Source: Oopsacas minuta (Eukaryota > Porifera > Hexactinellida > Lyssacinosida > Leucopsacidae). Taken from it: a stretch of DNA of 64,000 bases. The translations under genes and the position numbers were made by a program. Position 1 is the stretch's first letter; every line of letters begins with the position of its first letter. The stretch lies in the NCBI GenBank assembly GCA_024704765.1, contig JAKMXF010000133.1, positions 682,001 to 746,000 on the forward strand. Direction: 5' to 3'. Positions 9,008 to 19,335 of the stretch are shown in pieces. The notes under the pieces were generated by a model. That model was not told the origin of the DNA, did no database searches, and was given only the letters and a program-made list of their open reading frames with translations.

Positions 9008-10051
9008 TCAGCTGATTTCACTAGGCTTTATTTTATTCTTCTTCACAACTAGACTAGCTTTATTAGTCTGTTGTTTGGTTAGCTTTTCCTTTGCATCTAA
9101 CTCTAACTCCACATAATATATCATATCAGATAGAGTACCTTCTACCATGGATAAGTCAGCTGCTTGACAGAACGGTGTGTAATTAGGGTACCCCGTTGGT
9201 TCGTGTTTGAACGAGGGTCCGAAATTGGCAGTTACCCCAGCTGATCTGTACAGAGAGAAGCAAGGATAGTATCTTCCGTTATACAAGTCATTATAAGCTA
9301 CACCCTGTGATACACCGTTCTTATAGCAAATTATCTTACTGCCGATACAAGCAGTCAATTGCTTCTCTGTATCTTCAACGGTATCTTTCTCTTCGAAGTG
9401 TAGAAAGTTTTTGAATCTAATAAGTGCTCTGTCTTTATAACATGGAGGTACCATGGATGCTTTATTGCTAGCTGGTAGCTCAATTAAGAACCCTAGAATA
9501 TCTCCAGTATCATAACCATTACTGTAATGACTGCCTTTACTTTGATGGAAGGAAGTTCCTTTCTTGCTTCTCCAAGAATATCCGAACTTATCAAATCCAA
9601 GAGGTGTCTGTAAATTCGCATAATCCTGTCCCCACCCCAGTCTACATGCGCTCCCCTCAGCTGTGAGGTCATCTACTTTAACCTCAAAGTACCAACACCC
9701 TTGCCTTACACCGTGAGTAGATCTAGCCATGGAGTAGCCCTTGTCACCTGTCAGAGAGAGTCTGTCATCACTGATCTTCAGTTGTGGAGATCTGTCATTA
9801 AGAGATATGTATACTGCATTAGGATATGATACTCTATAGAGATGAGGGGGGATAGGACGTCCTGCTATCTCGTCCTCTTCCTCCTTCTTAGCATGAGGAT
9901 CCTCCTCTGCTAGTATGTATCTGTATCCGTCCTTATTGAAGGGATGCTCTAGAGGGTAACCATGTGCGGGTAGACGGAATGTGGTACAAGGTCCAACGCG
10001 GGCTTTCTTAGGCCCGAGGCTAGCTGTGTTATTTTCTGCACGTCGTTTCAT
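9008..10051 (-). CDS. ASH2L: ASH2L, SPRY-domain core subunit of SET1/MLL complexes
   Basis: The protein has 347 residues. ASH2L with WDR5, RBBP5 and DPY30 activates H3K4 methyltransferases in the nucleus. The sequence covers the C-terminal two thirds of ASH2L: GYPLEHPFNKDGYRYILAE, RPIPPHLYRV, the SPRY domain (DRSPQLKISDDRLSLTGDKG, then GYSMARSTHGVRQG, FDKFGYSWRSKKGTSFHQS, FKNFLHFEEKD) and the DPY30-binding helix near MIYYVELELD. The N-terminal PHD/winged-helix module of vertebrate ASH2L is absent, so this resembles the short isoform and yeast Bre2. No separate upstream exon with that module was seen before MRPS5, whose stop is only 140 bp away. Confidence 0.93.
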   Translation of the reverse strand: MKRRAENNTASLGPKKARVGPCTTFRLPAHGYPLEHPFNKDGYRYILAEEDPHAKKEEEDEIAGRPIPPHLYRVSYPNAVYISLNDRSPQLKISDDRLSLTGDKGYSMARSTHGVRQGCWYFEVKVDDLTAEGSACRLGWGQDYANLQTPLGFDKFGYSWRSKKGTSFHQSKGSHYSNGYDTGDILGFLIELPASNKASMVPPCYKDRALIRFKNFLHFEEKDTVEDTEKQLTACIGSKIICYKNGVSQGVAYNDLYNGRYYPCFSLYRSAGVTANFGPSFKHEPTGYPNYTPFCQAADLSMVEGTLSDMIYYVELELDAKEKLTKQQTNKASLVVKKNKIKPSEIS

Positions 10052-10190
10052 AGGAGTTAATTACTATAAGAACTGAAATACTTCTGAATAATTAATAAGT
10101 TAGATTATATCAAATTTGGAGAATAAATAATAAATCGTTTATTTATTTAACGGAATTAAATTAATAAGTGATTTAACCAATAACACAATA

Positions 10191-11372
10191 TCACATGCTA
10201 TAAGGCCATACTCCAGCTAGCTTGTGTCCGATAGTATCATAAATCTCTTTAACATATTCAGTATCCTCTCTCACAATACCGTTACTAGGAGAAGCCACAA
10301 CTACTGGTACATACAAATTAGATCTCCTATACTCCACTACATGTAGTCCTGTCCTATCAGCCAGCATCTGATGGGTTTCCTGGGCTTCTAACAGTTTAAA
10401 CACACAAGGTATAACTCTAAGAGGATTTCTATTCATCATAACTTTAGATCTCATATCCTTAATGCCCGCCAGCTTACATATTTCCCGAATAGTTCTCCCA
10501 CACCTCAGCCCAAATCCTAGCGGTCTTCTTTCCAGTTTGACGACAGAACGTACTTGCTGTCCCACCATATCATGATATATCGTATGACCATCACACACAG
10601 GTATACTTCTGAGTCTGAGAGCTGCTCTATTCCTAGCATGGTTAACAGCTACAGCAATATTTGTAGCTCCTGCTATTGCCCATCCCGCTAGTCCCTTGCC
10701 ATTACCTACTGCTACCATCACATGTACACCATGGACCTTACCAGCACCAGTCATGTGTGCTACTCTGTTTTCATATAGCACCACGCTACGGAAACCCTCC
10801 AATTCACGACCATCCGGTAAGATAGGGGGACCTGCTGATCTCCCCTCGATAGAATAAGAGGTGAACCCACTCCCCTTTTCTCCCCAGGAGTCCATGCTCG
10901 CTCCTTTGAGCCTCTCCGGTCTGCCTCTACTCGCATCCCTCATTTTCCACAAATGGCTCGACATTTTTGTAACATCATGTTTCTCTACAAACTCCTCAGA
11001 AATTTGTTTAGGTTCTGTGTCAGCCATTCTTTTTAGCCAGTTTGTTGACAGATCTATACGAGGCAGGGCTTGATTCAGACCAGGGATAATGTGAGGTGCT
11101 TTCCTTCCTCTGCCAAGGGTGTAGAAATTCTCTCTCACCTCGTTCACAAGCCTGTTACATCGGGATTTAATCGCCATCGTCTCACCCTTACTCTTAGGAT
11201 ATCTCTTCCCGAAAGTAGCCTTCAATAAGGACAGAGTGTTACGTCTGCTCAGAGGATGTCTCCTCATCACACGGAAGGGAGGGTAGGCAAGAGACCGCTG
11301 TTGTTGTTTGGGGACTGATTGACTCAGTGTAACTGTCATTGTCTTGAACTGTTTGCAGAGATTAGAAAGCAT
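10191..11372 (-). CDS. MRPS5: Mitochondrial ribosomal protein uS5m
   Basis: Using the first ATG (11372) the protein has 393 residues; the open frame extends upstream but without ATG. The start MLSNLCKQFKTMTVTLSQS looks like a mitochondrial import sequence. The S5 domain is clear: VVAVxKGGK-like region (HGVHVMVAVGNGKGLAGWAI), NHARNRAALRL, PRPLGFGLR-like ERRPLGFGLRCG, and ICKLAGIKDMRSKV. Bacterial S5 is much shorter; the long N- and C-terminal extensions are normal for animal MRPS5. The gene is packed between ASH2L (140 bp) and WDR59 (161 bp) on the same strand. Confidence 0.92.
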   Translation of the reverse strand: MLSNLCKQFKTMTVTLSQSVPKQQQRSLAYPPFRVMRRHPLSRRNTLSLLKATFGKRYPKSKGETMAIKSRCNRLVNEVRENFYTLGRGRKAPHIIPGLNQALPRIDLSTNWLKRMADTEPKQISEEFVEKHDVTKMSSHLWKMRDASRGRPERLKGASMDSWGEKGSGFTSYSIEGRSAGPPILPDGRELEGFRSVVLYENRVAHMTGAGKVHGVHVMVAVGNGKGLAGWAIAGATNIAVAVNHARNRAALRLRSIPVCDGHTIYHDMVGQQVRSVVKLERRPLGFGLRCGRTIREICKLAGIKDMRSKVMMNRNPLRVIPCVFKLLEAQETHQMLADRTGLHVVEYRRSNLYVPVVVASPSNGIVREDTEYVKEIYDTIGHKLAGVWPYSM

Positions 11373-11533
11373 ATTGATACTAACTCTAATTAATAATATA
11401 ACAAATTTTGAAATAATTGAAGTCTTGAATATAAACTCAAATTCCACAGTTGACTTTATTAATGAATTTATTAATAATATTTAGGATTTAATAATACAAT
11501 TTTATTCAATAATTACAGAAATCTAGCTAAAAA

Positions 11534-13891
11534 TCACGATGAAGTTATTTTCGAGCTTCCAATTTGAATACATATACAACCACACCCTGTAGGACACTCC
11601 CCATTAGTTGAGAACCAATTTCTAACATGGTGGAGATGTCCCCCGTGGTAACACTGGGCACATTTTGAAAAGAGTCCATTCACTAAACAGTTACAAATAT
11701 CACATTTAAACTTACCTCCACCCCAACGTGTAAACTTGTATTCTGTAGGTTTGTCTTGCTGCATACATTTCAATGCTTTACACTCCAAATGGTGTAGATT
11801 CCATCTTGACAGAACTTGTGAATAAATTATCTTATAAAACTCTACTCGTTGATTAATATTTGTATTTCTAATAATCAACTTCGCTTTCTTCTGCATTTTG
11901 ATATTGTACGCTGTCATAAAGCTAGAAATAGTAGCTGCAGCCTGTACATCTCTTATTTTTAGATAATATTCTAGTATTCTAGATACTAGCTCCTCAGCCA
12001 TAAACTGCATGTATAGAGAATAGTTATCTTCTTTAAGGTTAACTAATTGCAATAACAAATGCCACACCTGCACCAAATCATGCCTGTTGTGTGTAGCAGC
12101 TAGTAACCTATTCTTGTAACATGCTTCACTTGGATCACAGTTAAAGAACAGAGTATCTCGAGCTAACCCATAATTCAATCTAGATAGATAGGACAAATCG
12201 AATACTTTAACAGTAGGAGATATATCTTGAGTGTAACGTGTAGCACTTGTAGAACTAGGTTGAGAGAGAGAGTGTGCTAGCTCACGAGGATTCAAACGCG
12301 GAATTAGGTCAGTTTGAGCACGTGTAGTTTTAACAAGAGGATGGACTAGACAGAAACATAGTTTATCATTAGCCCCAAATCTCGCACGCATTAACGGAGG
12401 AGATATTTTTGGCTGTGTGTATAACTCGTTTAAATCCTGATACACACTATTCTCCATGGATAGTTTATGGAAAGATGAGCATAGAGTATCTATACAGTAT
12501 CTTAAACAGAATCTGTTATGAGATACATAGTGAGCAGCTGTTGATGTCAGTGTTTGTATTAGTTCTGATTTAATAGATACTTCGATTAGACCGAGTGATG
12601 TATATATCTCAAAGTTAGGCTCACAAGCTCTAGGATAGAGGGGAGGTAGAGATATCACACATTGTACTATGTTCTTATTATCACTGCTACGCATTTTCAC
12701 AGAGTAGCGACGTTGCCCTATTTGTTGGAAATCAATTCTATCATTCTGGCTGATATACTTTTTGATAAGTTCTACTTCTTCCTGTAAAGATGTAGGTTCA
12801 TAGTGTTCAGTACTCTTGAACTGGTCACTGGCTGCTCCAGTCAGAGTCTGTCGCTTCTTACCCAGAGCTTTTCCTTCCGGATTCTCCATGGATGAGAACG
12901 ACCTTGGATCTACTTGATATAGTGTCATTTCTTTCGATTTTGATATTGTACATAATTTGTATCCATCCTGTTCATGTGTCCACTCCATCCCCACAACCTG
13001 TTCATTCTTACTACCCACAAACCCAGCGTTATCAATCTGCCAGTTACCACTACTACTCTCCCTCAAGCTCCACAAGGTAATGCTAGGACTCTTATGAGTT
13101 ATTATAGTGGAGCAGGTGACCAGACCTCTGCCACAAGGTGTGAATTTAATCCTAGAAACACCATTTTGTCTGTGAGGTTGCTCTGCTAACGGATAAGGTT
13201 CTAACGCATATTGCTCATAATCCCACATCCTGATATATCCGTCTTTACTGGCAGTAGACAGTACTTGTGGTACTTTAGGATGCCAGTCGAAGTTCAATAC
13301 TTTAGCAGGTACATCTAAAAAAGCTAGATACTTGTTACCAAATCTTATATCCCATATAGTGACGATATCTTCATGAGCTAGTGCTATTATTTCTTCTTTC
13401 TCTCTACAGAATTTTATACTGGAGGCTCCTGCTAGTGTTTTTATACGTACACTAGGTTGTGTATTATTTCTAGTGTCCCAAATTAGGACTGATGAGTCGT
13501 AGGAACATGACCCCAGGAGGTTAGGGTCAGAGGACCAATTTATGTCTCTGATAGCTAGAAGGTGTCCTTGTGTGAGACTAAAAGGTTGCGGTACACTGCG
13601 TGCGAAATTCCACAGTTCTAACTTCTGATTAGCTCCAACAGCAAGCAGTTCTTCTGTGTCTGCGTGTATGCCCCACTGTATAGGGCAGTCATTAGCTTTC
13701 TTATCTTGCGTAGAGGGTAGTTTCAGGTCAATCTGCTGTCTCTGTGTAGGCTCGCTAGACTGTAAACCAAAGCTATGTATCATATATTTATTACTGTTAC
13801 TAAGTAGTCCCACTGATGCGTAGTTACCTGCTGAATTGACGGACAGGCTAAGGAGCTCTTTCTCCTGAGTGAATTTCCACACAAAAAGCAT
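11534..13891 (-). CDS. WDR59: WDR59, GATOR2 complex subunit
   Basis: The protein has 785 residues. GATOR2 opposes GATOR1 and so permits amino-acid signalling to mTORC1 at the lysosome. Residues 1-330 carry WD40 repeats (AIRDINWSSDPNLLGSCSYD, VLIWDTRNN, FDWHPKVPQVLSTASKDG, IRMWDYEQ). Residues about 365-470 form an RWD domain (EEVELIKKYISQN, VISLPPLYPRACEPNFEI), the feature separating WDR59 from WDR24 and MIOS. The end holds a RING-like zinc module: CDICNCLVNGLFSKCAQC, YHGGHLHHVRNWF and ECPTGCGCIC. It is shorter than the roughly 970-residue vertebrate protein, mainly between the RWD and the C-terminal helical part. Single exon. Confidence 0.92.
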   Translation of the reverse strand: MLFVWKFTQEKELLSLSVNSAGNYASVGLLSNSNKYMIHSFGLQSSEPTQRQQIDLKLPSTQDKKANDCPIQWGIHADTEELLAVGANQKLELWNFARSVPQPFSLTQGHLLAIRDINWSSDPNLLGSCSYDSSVLIWDTRNNTQPSVRIKTLAGASSIKFCREKEEIIALAHEDIVTIWDIRFGNKYLAFLDVPAKVLNFDWHPKVPQVLSTASKDGYIRMWDYEQYALEPYPLAEQPHRQNGVSRIKFTPCGRGLVTCSTIITHKSPSITLWSLRESSSGNWQIDNAGFVGSKNEQVVGMEWTHEQDGYKLCTISKSKEMTLYQVDPRSFSSMENPEGKALGKKRQTLTGAASDQFKSTEHYEPTSLQEEVELIKKYISQNDRIDFQQIGQRRYSVKMRSSDNKNIVQCVISLPPLYPRACEPNFEIYTSLGLIEVSIKSELIQTLTSTAAHYVSHNRFCLRYCIDTLCSSFHKLSMENSVYQDLNELYTQPKISPPLMRARFGANDKLCFCLVHPLVKTTRAQTDLIPRLNPRELAHSLSQPSSTSATRYTQDISPTVKVFDLSYLSRLNYGLARDTLFFNCDPSEACYKNRLLAATHNRHDLVQVWHLLLQLVNLKEDNYSLYMQFMAEELVSRILEYYLKIRDVQAAATISSFMTAYNIKMQKKAKLIIRNTNINQRVEFYKIIYSQVLSRWNLHHLECKALKCMQQDKPTEYKFTRWGGGKFKCDICNCLVNGLFSKCAQCYHGGHLHHVRNWFSTNGECPTGCGCICIQIGSSKITSS

Positions 13892-14752
13892 TTAGTCTAA
13901 TTGAATATAAAATACATAATAGCATGGCTGTGTATTTCCAATTACACCCCTTTCACCCACCTCACTTTGGAAATTTCTATTATTATAGATTGGCTTGTAT
14001 TTCTAGGTTAGCAGCTTCTGCATTGGTTATGACTTATATGCAAAATCCTCACCCAATGACATGGTCATAGAAGATAGGAGTGGTATTTGGACCTGGAAAT
14101 AATTCAGGTCAATTTATTAGGAAGTTGTTCTTATATCTTCAATTCTCATTACTTATTTATATACTGTATATTATTTTGGGGTAAGAAATATGTTAGTCAC
14201 ACCCACATCTAATTTACACCTGCGTCGCGAATTATATCATTGTGTCATTCTTACAAGGGCAGGTCATAGACAAGGCCGAAATGCTGCTTGAGGTGTAGGC
14301 TTTCTATCTTCACTCTCAAAGTTGTCTACTGGTATGTCTCGTCATAAGTGCTGTTGTATAGTGTAACAGAGAGCCAGCTGGTGTCCCTGTGAGACAGTAA
14401 ATTTTTGTGGCCCCCTGAATTATGAGTGAAGCCCGAAGGCCCGAAACCCAAGATAGAGATTTTATCTTTCGTTGTTATTCGTATTTGCGAATTTTATATG
14501 TAAATGTGTATAATGTTGGACCCTATGTTATTTTTTGGTGCAGCTCCTATAAAAGCGCAGATCTGCGATAAATTTATCTGCCAAATTCAAATAAGTTGGG
14601 GGAAGATTTGTAACTGGGATCTGGAATTTAAAGATAATATAAAGAGTTATCACAAACCGTCGACCATCACTTGTTAGTAATTTCAATATCTGAGCACAGA
14701 ACACATGAAAATTGTAATCTTACTTATTTCATTTCAAATACATTTAGTAAAT
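13892..14752. other. Intergenic spacer between divergent WDR59 and NOM1
   Basis: About 860 bp, without a recognisable gene. A GC-richer patch at 14370-14460 (with paired GCCCGAAGGCCCGAAA) looks like an eroded repeat. GCGCAGATCTGCG near 14555-14570 is a short palindrome. Confidence 0.45.
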
Positions 14753-16717
14753 ATGCCTAACAAAATCCGTAGAAAAATAATACGAAAACAAGTCAGGAAA
14801 CAAAAGAAACAATTAAAACACGGAAAATATTTGGAGAAGGCGAAACCTCGGAAAAAACAAGCACCCCGTCCTGAAGTCAAGAAGATCAGGAATACTATAA
14901 ATACAGGTAAACTTGTAACTCAAGAGGATAGTGAAATTATTCAACTGGAAAAGAAGCTGAATTTATCTAATAAGAAATCTCTACCAGATAGTTTCTATGA
15001 TGAAGGATTAGGATTTATCTTAGATTACAAAACTGATGTGAGCAGAGAGGACTTGTGTAGTGAATCTAGTGACGTATCAGTCTCAGAAGATTATTGTAGT
15101 AGCTTCAGTGAAGTAGAATCAGAAGTTAGTTTGGAAACTCCACAACATATCGTGAAGGAAAAACCAACGAAGCAAACTCCAAATAAGAATCAATCAAATA
15201 TCACAGAAGAAATTGAATTTTCTCCCATGCCCGTACAAGATCCAATGATCAACACTACTATCACAAGACGAGTAACCGGCCTAATTAATCGCCTCAGTAA
15301 ATCCAATATAAACTATACAGCAGGTCAGGTGTTACAGCTATATCAAGATAATAGTGCTCATGATATGAATGAGTGTATCAGCTGTGTGTTAACTAGAGCT
15401 TGTCTACAAGATGTTATAGTACCCGAGAGATTAGCTATTGAGTGTATGTTACTGCTGGCTATCGCACAGGGGAAGATTATCACTGCTAATCAATTGGGAT
15501 CTTATTTTATTGTCACATCTATCAAACAATTCGACACAAATTATAATGACACTACTGAGCTGAGTTTCTCATCAAAACTTTGTCATAATATAGCACGTTG
15601 TTTGAGCTATTTATACAGTTTTAAAGTGTTAACTAGTGTCCTAATCTATGACGTAATCAGAAAACTAGTTACTGATTGCTCAACCTTGGATGTAGAACTT
15701 CTTCTGATTATCCTTAAGACGGTAGGACTAGATATTAGAAAGGAAGATCCCCAGTCTATGAAGGATATTATCCTTGAGATTCAGGGGAAACGCAAACAGA
15801 TGGAAGAACGAATTGATGACAGTAGAGTTGTGTGGATGCTGGATACTATTAACGCGATTAAAACTAATAATCACAGGAAGATACCAAACTATGATCCTGG
15901 TAAACTAGAGGAATATAACAAGATATTGAAAGCAGCGAATACTACAGATGTAAGCCCGTTTAATATGCAATATGATGACGTAATTAAAGTTGATGAACAC
16001 GCCATGTCTAGGCTATTAGGTATAGTTGGTAGAGATAATAATATCGAATCTAAAAATGGAATAAATTCCAAAGAGATGGTAGTATTCACGAAGCTTATGC
16101 AACAGCAGAGAATGAATACAGATATTCGAAGGAAGATATTCACAGTTCTAATGACAAGTAGTGATTATATTGAGGCTATTAATAATCTTGTAAAGTTGGA
16201 TATTACCAAAATTCAGAGACGAGAAATTCCTAAAATTATCGTAGAATGCTGTATTCAGGAAAACCCATTCAACCTCTACTATGCATACCTTAGCCAACGA
16301 TTATGTAATTCTGGGAGAGAAAACCAGATAACTTTCCAATACACTTTATGGGACAAAATTAAGAATCTCAGTGAAATGACTCACGTTCAAACTACAAACT
16401 TTATAAAACTCATCATACGTCTGGTTCAAGCAAAATCTTTATCAATAAGTATTCTCAAAGTTATTAGCTTCAATGAAATTGATAAAGTTACAACTAAATT
16501 TCTCAAGAAAGTTTTATCTGCCATTATATTCGAGTTATCAGAGGACAGTATAGTAAGTATATTCCAGGGCCTCAAGGGGAAGGATCATTTACAAAACTTC
16601 CGTTACAGTCTATCTCTATTTGTCAAGCATTTGATGAAGAGTGAAGACCCTGTCAGAATCAGGCGAGTTTCTATCATGCAGAATGCTATGGGCATGTCAT
16701 ATCTTATTAAAAATTAA
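14753..16717 (+). CDS. NOM1: NOM1/Sgd1, nucleolar MIF4G-MA3 protein
   Basis: I place the start at the second ATG (14753, MPNKIRRKIIRKQVRKQKK). The upstream ATG at 14705 would add 16 hydrophobic residues that do not suit a nucleolar protein. The result is 654 residues: a strongly basic N-terminus, an acidic linker, a MIF4G domain (about 175-400; ITRRVTGLINRLSKSNI, IARCLSYLYSFKVLTSVLIYD, ELLLIILKTVGLDIRKEDP, KIPNYDPGKLEEYNKIL) and an MA3 domain (about 460-600). NOM1/Sgd1 acts in 18S rRNA maturation and, in vertebrates, targets PP1 to the nucleolus. Single exon. Confidence 0.9.
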   Translation: MPNKIRRKIIRKQVRKQKKQLKHGKYLEKAKPRKKQAPRPEVKKIRNTINTGKLVTQEDSEIIQLEKKLNLSNKKSLPDSFYDEGLGFILDYKTDVSREDLCSESSDVSVSEDYCSSFSEVESEVSLETPQHIVKEKPTKQTPNKNQSNITEEIEFSPMPVQDPMINTTITRRVTGLINRLSKSNINYTAGQVLQLYQDNSAHDMNECISCVLTRACLQDVIVPERLAIECMLLLAIAQGKIITANQLGSYFIVTSIKQFDTNYNDTTELSFSSKLCHNIARCLSYLYSFKVLTSVLIYDVIRKLVTDCSTLDVELLLIILKTVGLDIRKEDPQSMKDIILEIQGKRKQMEERIDDSRVVWMLDTINAIKTNNHRKIPNYDPGKLEEYNKILKAANTTDVSPFNMQYDDVIKVDEHAMSRLLGIVGRDNNIESKNGINSKEMVVFTKLMQQQRMNTDIRRKIFTVLMTSSDYIEAINNLVKLDITKIQRREIPKIIVECCIQENPFNLYYAYLSQRLCNSGRENQITFQYTLWDKIKNLSEMTHVQTTNFIKLIIRLVQAKSLSISILKVISFNEIDKVTTKFLKKVLSAIIFELSEDSIVSIFQGLKGKDHLQNFRYSLSLFVKHLMKSEDPVRIRRVSIMQNAMGMSYLIKN

Positions 16718-16822
16718 CTGTTTTCTTTATTTCATTCTTCTTAAACCAGACGATACTAGTTTACATATATTTTCTGTACGATAGATAAGGAATTTTAGCA
16801 TTATATTGTTGTTACTCGTGTG

Positions 16823-17407
16823 ATGGCGGAATCAATGCCTAAAGAACATTGGATGTGGAAAGCATTGGAGTTAGCTAAGCAGGGTCTTGATGAAGGAGAA
16901 GTGCCAGTTGGGTGTGTTCTCGTTAAAGACGATAAAATATTAGTTTCTGCACATAATGAAGTGGGTATGACAAAAGATCCCACCAGACATGCTGAGCTAG
17001 TAGCTCTTGACTTGTTACGAGCTAACCTTGACAAAGCTTGTAAATTCAGAGAATTGTTAAGCACCTGTACACTGTATGTAACACTAGAACCTTGTGTTAT
17101 GTGTAGTGCTGCTCTTCGTATGATGGGAGTACGAAAAGTAGTGTATGGGTTTAGTAATACACGATTTGGAGGTTGTGGTTCTGTCTTGGATGTACATTCT
17201 AAACAATTTCAATACAGCTATTCCAGTGACGAACAACATAAACCAAACTTAACTGTAAGCAGAGAGTTAGAAGTTGTTAGTGGTTTGTTAGGGAAAGAAG
17301 CACTTGGATTGCTACAACAGTTTTATGCTCAGCAAAACCCTAACGCTCCAAATCCAGCCAAAAGAGTAAGACTAACTTGTAACGAACTTTTCAATGAGAA
17401 ACTCTAA
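16823..17407 (+). CDS. ADAT2: ADAT2, tRNA adenosine-34 deaminase catalytic subunit
   Basis: The protein has 194 residues from the ATG at 16823. With ADAT3, ADAT2 converts wobble adenosine to inosine in tRNA anticodons. The zinc and proton-transfer residues are intact: H56-A-E58 within TRHAELVA, and P90-C91-V-M-C94 within LEPCVMCSAAL. GEVPVGCVLV precedes them and FGGCGSVLDVH follows, both characteristic of the ADAT2/TadA line. Length equals the usual ~190 residues. The C-terminal KRVRLT is basic, as in eukaryotic ADAT2. It lies 105 bp downstream of NOM1 on the same strand. Confidence 0.94.
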   Translation: MAESMPKEHWMWKALELAKQGLDEGEVPVGCVLVKDDKILVSAHNEVGMTKDPTRHAELVALDLLRANLDKACKFRELLSTCTLYVTLEPCVMCSAALRMMGVRKVVYGFSNTRFGGCGSVLDVHSKQFQYSYSSDEQHKPNLTVSRELEVVSGLLGKEALGLLQQFYAQQNPNAPNPAKRVRLTCNELFNEKL

Positions 17408-17853
17408 ATTTCTATTTCATATGGGCTTCTCTATTGACCTAACGTTGCGTAGGAATTGTACAACTTTGTAACATTATAACACCATGAAATGAAGCCATAT
17501 CACATACCATATGGTGATGTGTGTAACTATAGTAATAATTTGCGGTATTTTCATTGACGAGGAGGCCAGCAGCGTTCACGATTGCACAATGTTATTCGAT
17601 CCTTCACTACAAATATAGTATGCACATGAATTAGTCCAGTATAATAATGCACTATTGTATTAGCAGATAATAAAGTAGTGATTTCACCTGTTTATTGGGG
17701 GCTTATTATATCTAAAATTGATTCTAGAAATTTTCATACCAATTTCCGTAACGTTTTATAGACAACCGTAAACGGGTGTATCTTACCAGATATAAGCAAT
17801 TTTTGTCAGTTAGTAACGAGCTAGTTTATATACACGTACACGTTTGTTTGACA
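17408..17853. other. Spacer upstream of SUMO, no gene seen
   Basis: About 450 bp of AT-rich DNA that must hold the ADAT2 terminator region and the SUMO promoter. An open frame extends upstream of the SUMO ATG to 17776, but it matches nothing and is probably 5' UTR. Confidence 0.4.
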
Positions 17854-18171
17854 ATGGCAGCAGAAAATAAGCAAGACCCGGCTAACAGTGAAATGAAATC
17901 TGAACCATCATCTGAAGATTCACATCTCAACTTGAAAGTGATGGCACAAGATGGTTCTGTGGTCCAGTTTAAAATAAAGAGACGTACACCTTTGAAGAAA
18001 CTTATGACTGCTTACTGTGATCGAATGGGGAAGCAACTCAATTCGTTACGTTTCGTATTCGATGGAAACAGAATCAATGAGGACGATAATCCTTCCACTC
18101 TCGAAATGACAGATGATGATCAAATTGAGGTTTTCCAAGACCAGATTGGAGGAGGGCTAATTGAAATCTGA
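17854..18171 (+). CDS. SUMO: SUMO (small ubiquitin-like modifier)
   Basis: The protein has 105 residues from the ATG at 17854. A flexible acidic N-terminus is followed by the ubiquitin fold: [53 protein letters not shown] and [13 protein letters not shown]. Maturation by a SENP protease after the Gly-Gly of QIGG would remove GLIEI. There is a third Gly right after the pair, so the exact cut is inferred by alignment with QTGG of animal SUMO. No PsiKxE consensus at the usual SUMO-2/3 site near residue 11 is evident, although MKSE at residues 14-17 could act similarly. Single exon. Confidence 0.95.
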   Translation: MAAENKQDPANSEMKSEPSSEDSHLNLKVMAQDGSVVQFKIKRRTPLKKLMTAYCDRMGKQLNSLRFVFDGNRINEDDNPSTLEMTDDDQIEVFQDQIGGGLIEI

Positions 18172-19335
18172 GAGGAGAGAGGATTAGAACAAACATGACC
18201 TAAAACTCTAGCTCAGAACTGTACTACTTTCCATTGAGCAGTCATATTTTAATTACTATTGACTTAATTACAATTATCTAATGTTATAAGGTTAATTATC
18301 TTGATTGATTGCATACACTTTCACAGCTATAATTTAATTGTTCATGGTTGACTATGGTATTCCCTATTTTCACGGAACGGACCATTTGATACTCTGCGGG
18401 CTACGTACAAGTTTTGCCACAAATTTACTTTGATGATCACAGAATATTGTAGGTTGTCAAGCATAATTATATCATTTCCAGGGTTGCCGTGGGAAATGGG
18501 AATTATTTTCTTTCTATGGCAAAGCCAATGGGAATTCCCACGGAAAACCTGTGGGAATGAGAATTTAAATTCCATTCCCACGGCAACCCTGAACATTCCA
18601 TCCATGTCGAGGATAATCAATTTATCAAATTTGTAACCATTTTACAACATTCATTCCCTCTAGAACTTTCCCTCTATCAATTTTTGATCTCCTTTGTGGC
18701 TAGAGGGAGGTAGTATCCAGCCGAAGGACCTTAGAATATTCACGTACTAGACGTGATAAGTCAAGACAAATGCTTGACAACCGTCGTTCAAGAATATTCT
18801 GTGAATTTAAGGACAGATATTAATAAACGAATTTGAATTTTCCTCAAGTATTTTTGTCCGTTCCATGAGTATTAAATGGACGGTTTCGTTCCATTTCGTT
18901 CCATAGAATGGAGAAGCCCTTCGAGTAGTTTTGTTAACTAAAATATTCTAGTAATTATGGCATTGCAACCGGAATCTTTGTCTCTGTACATTTACCCCAT
19001 AGACAATTTTTTGATATATTAGTTAATTAGATGACTGTTAATGACTGGGGAGATATGACCATGTTATATGCATTGTACTGCATCCCTGAACGGTCATTAT
19101 CGTTAAGGAGATTTGTTTTCATTCGCTATGTGAATCTGTAATCTATCTCTTTTATTTTATTTCATTATGATATCAGGAATCTGGGATCTGGCATACCTGG
19201 GGCAAATACCCCGTTCCCCTAGGACACCCACTTTCAGGGATATATTTAGGGTAAAATAATCTGTTTATTTTTGCAAATACGTTTATTTTACTTTTGATTT
19301 CCAAACCTTCAATTTGTAAAGAATAGTTCTACATA
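18172..19335. other. Intergenic spacer with a hAT-like MITE
   Basis: About 1.2 kb without a credible gene. It contains the perfect short element at 18479-18591 and, near 18850-18910, a TGGACGGTTTCGTTCCATTTCGTTCCAT stretch with a short internal direct repeat (TTTCGTTCCA). Confidence 0.5.
18479..18591. mobile_element. hAT-like MITE, 113 bp
   Basis: The element starts CAGGGTTGCCGTGGGAAATG and its right end reverse-complements to CAGGGTTGCCGTGGGAATGG, so the first 17 bases are identical. The interior again contains GGAATTCCCACGG motifs, so it can fold almost completely. The flanks ATCATTTC and AACATTCC agree at 6 of 8 bases, compatible with a decayed 8-bp hAT target duplication. Confidence 0.78.

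Noticed and set aside
14705-14752. Hydrophobic N-terminus (signal peptide) on NOM1
   Set aside because: A nucleolar protein should not have one, and a better start with a basic N-terminus follows at 14753.
17776-17853. N-terminal extension of SUMO by 26 residues
   Set aside because: The added residues match no SUMO; the ATG at 17854 begins the normal MAAExK-type tail.
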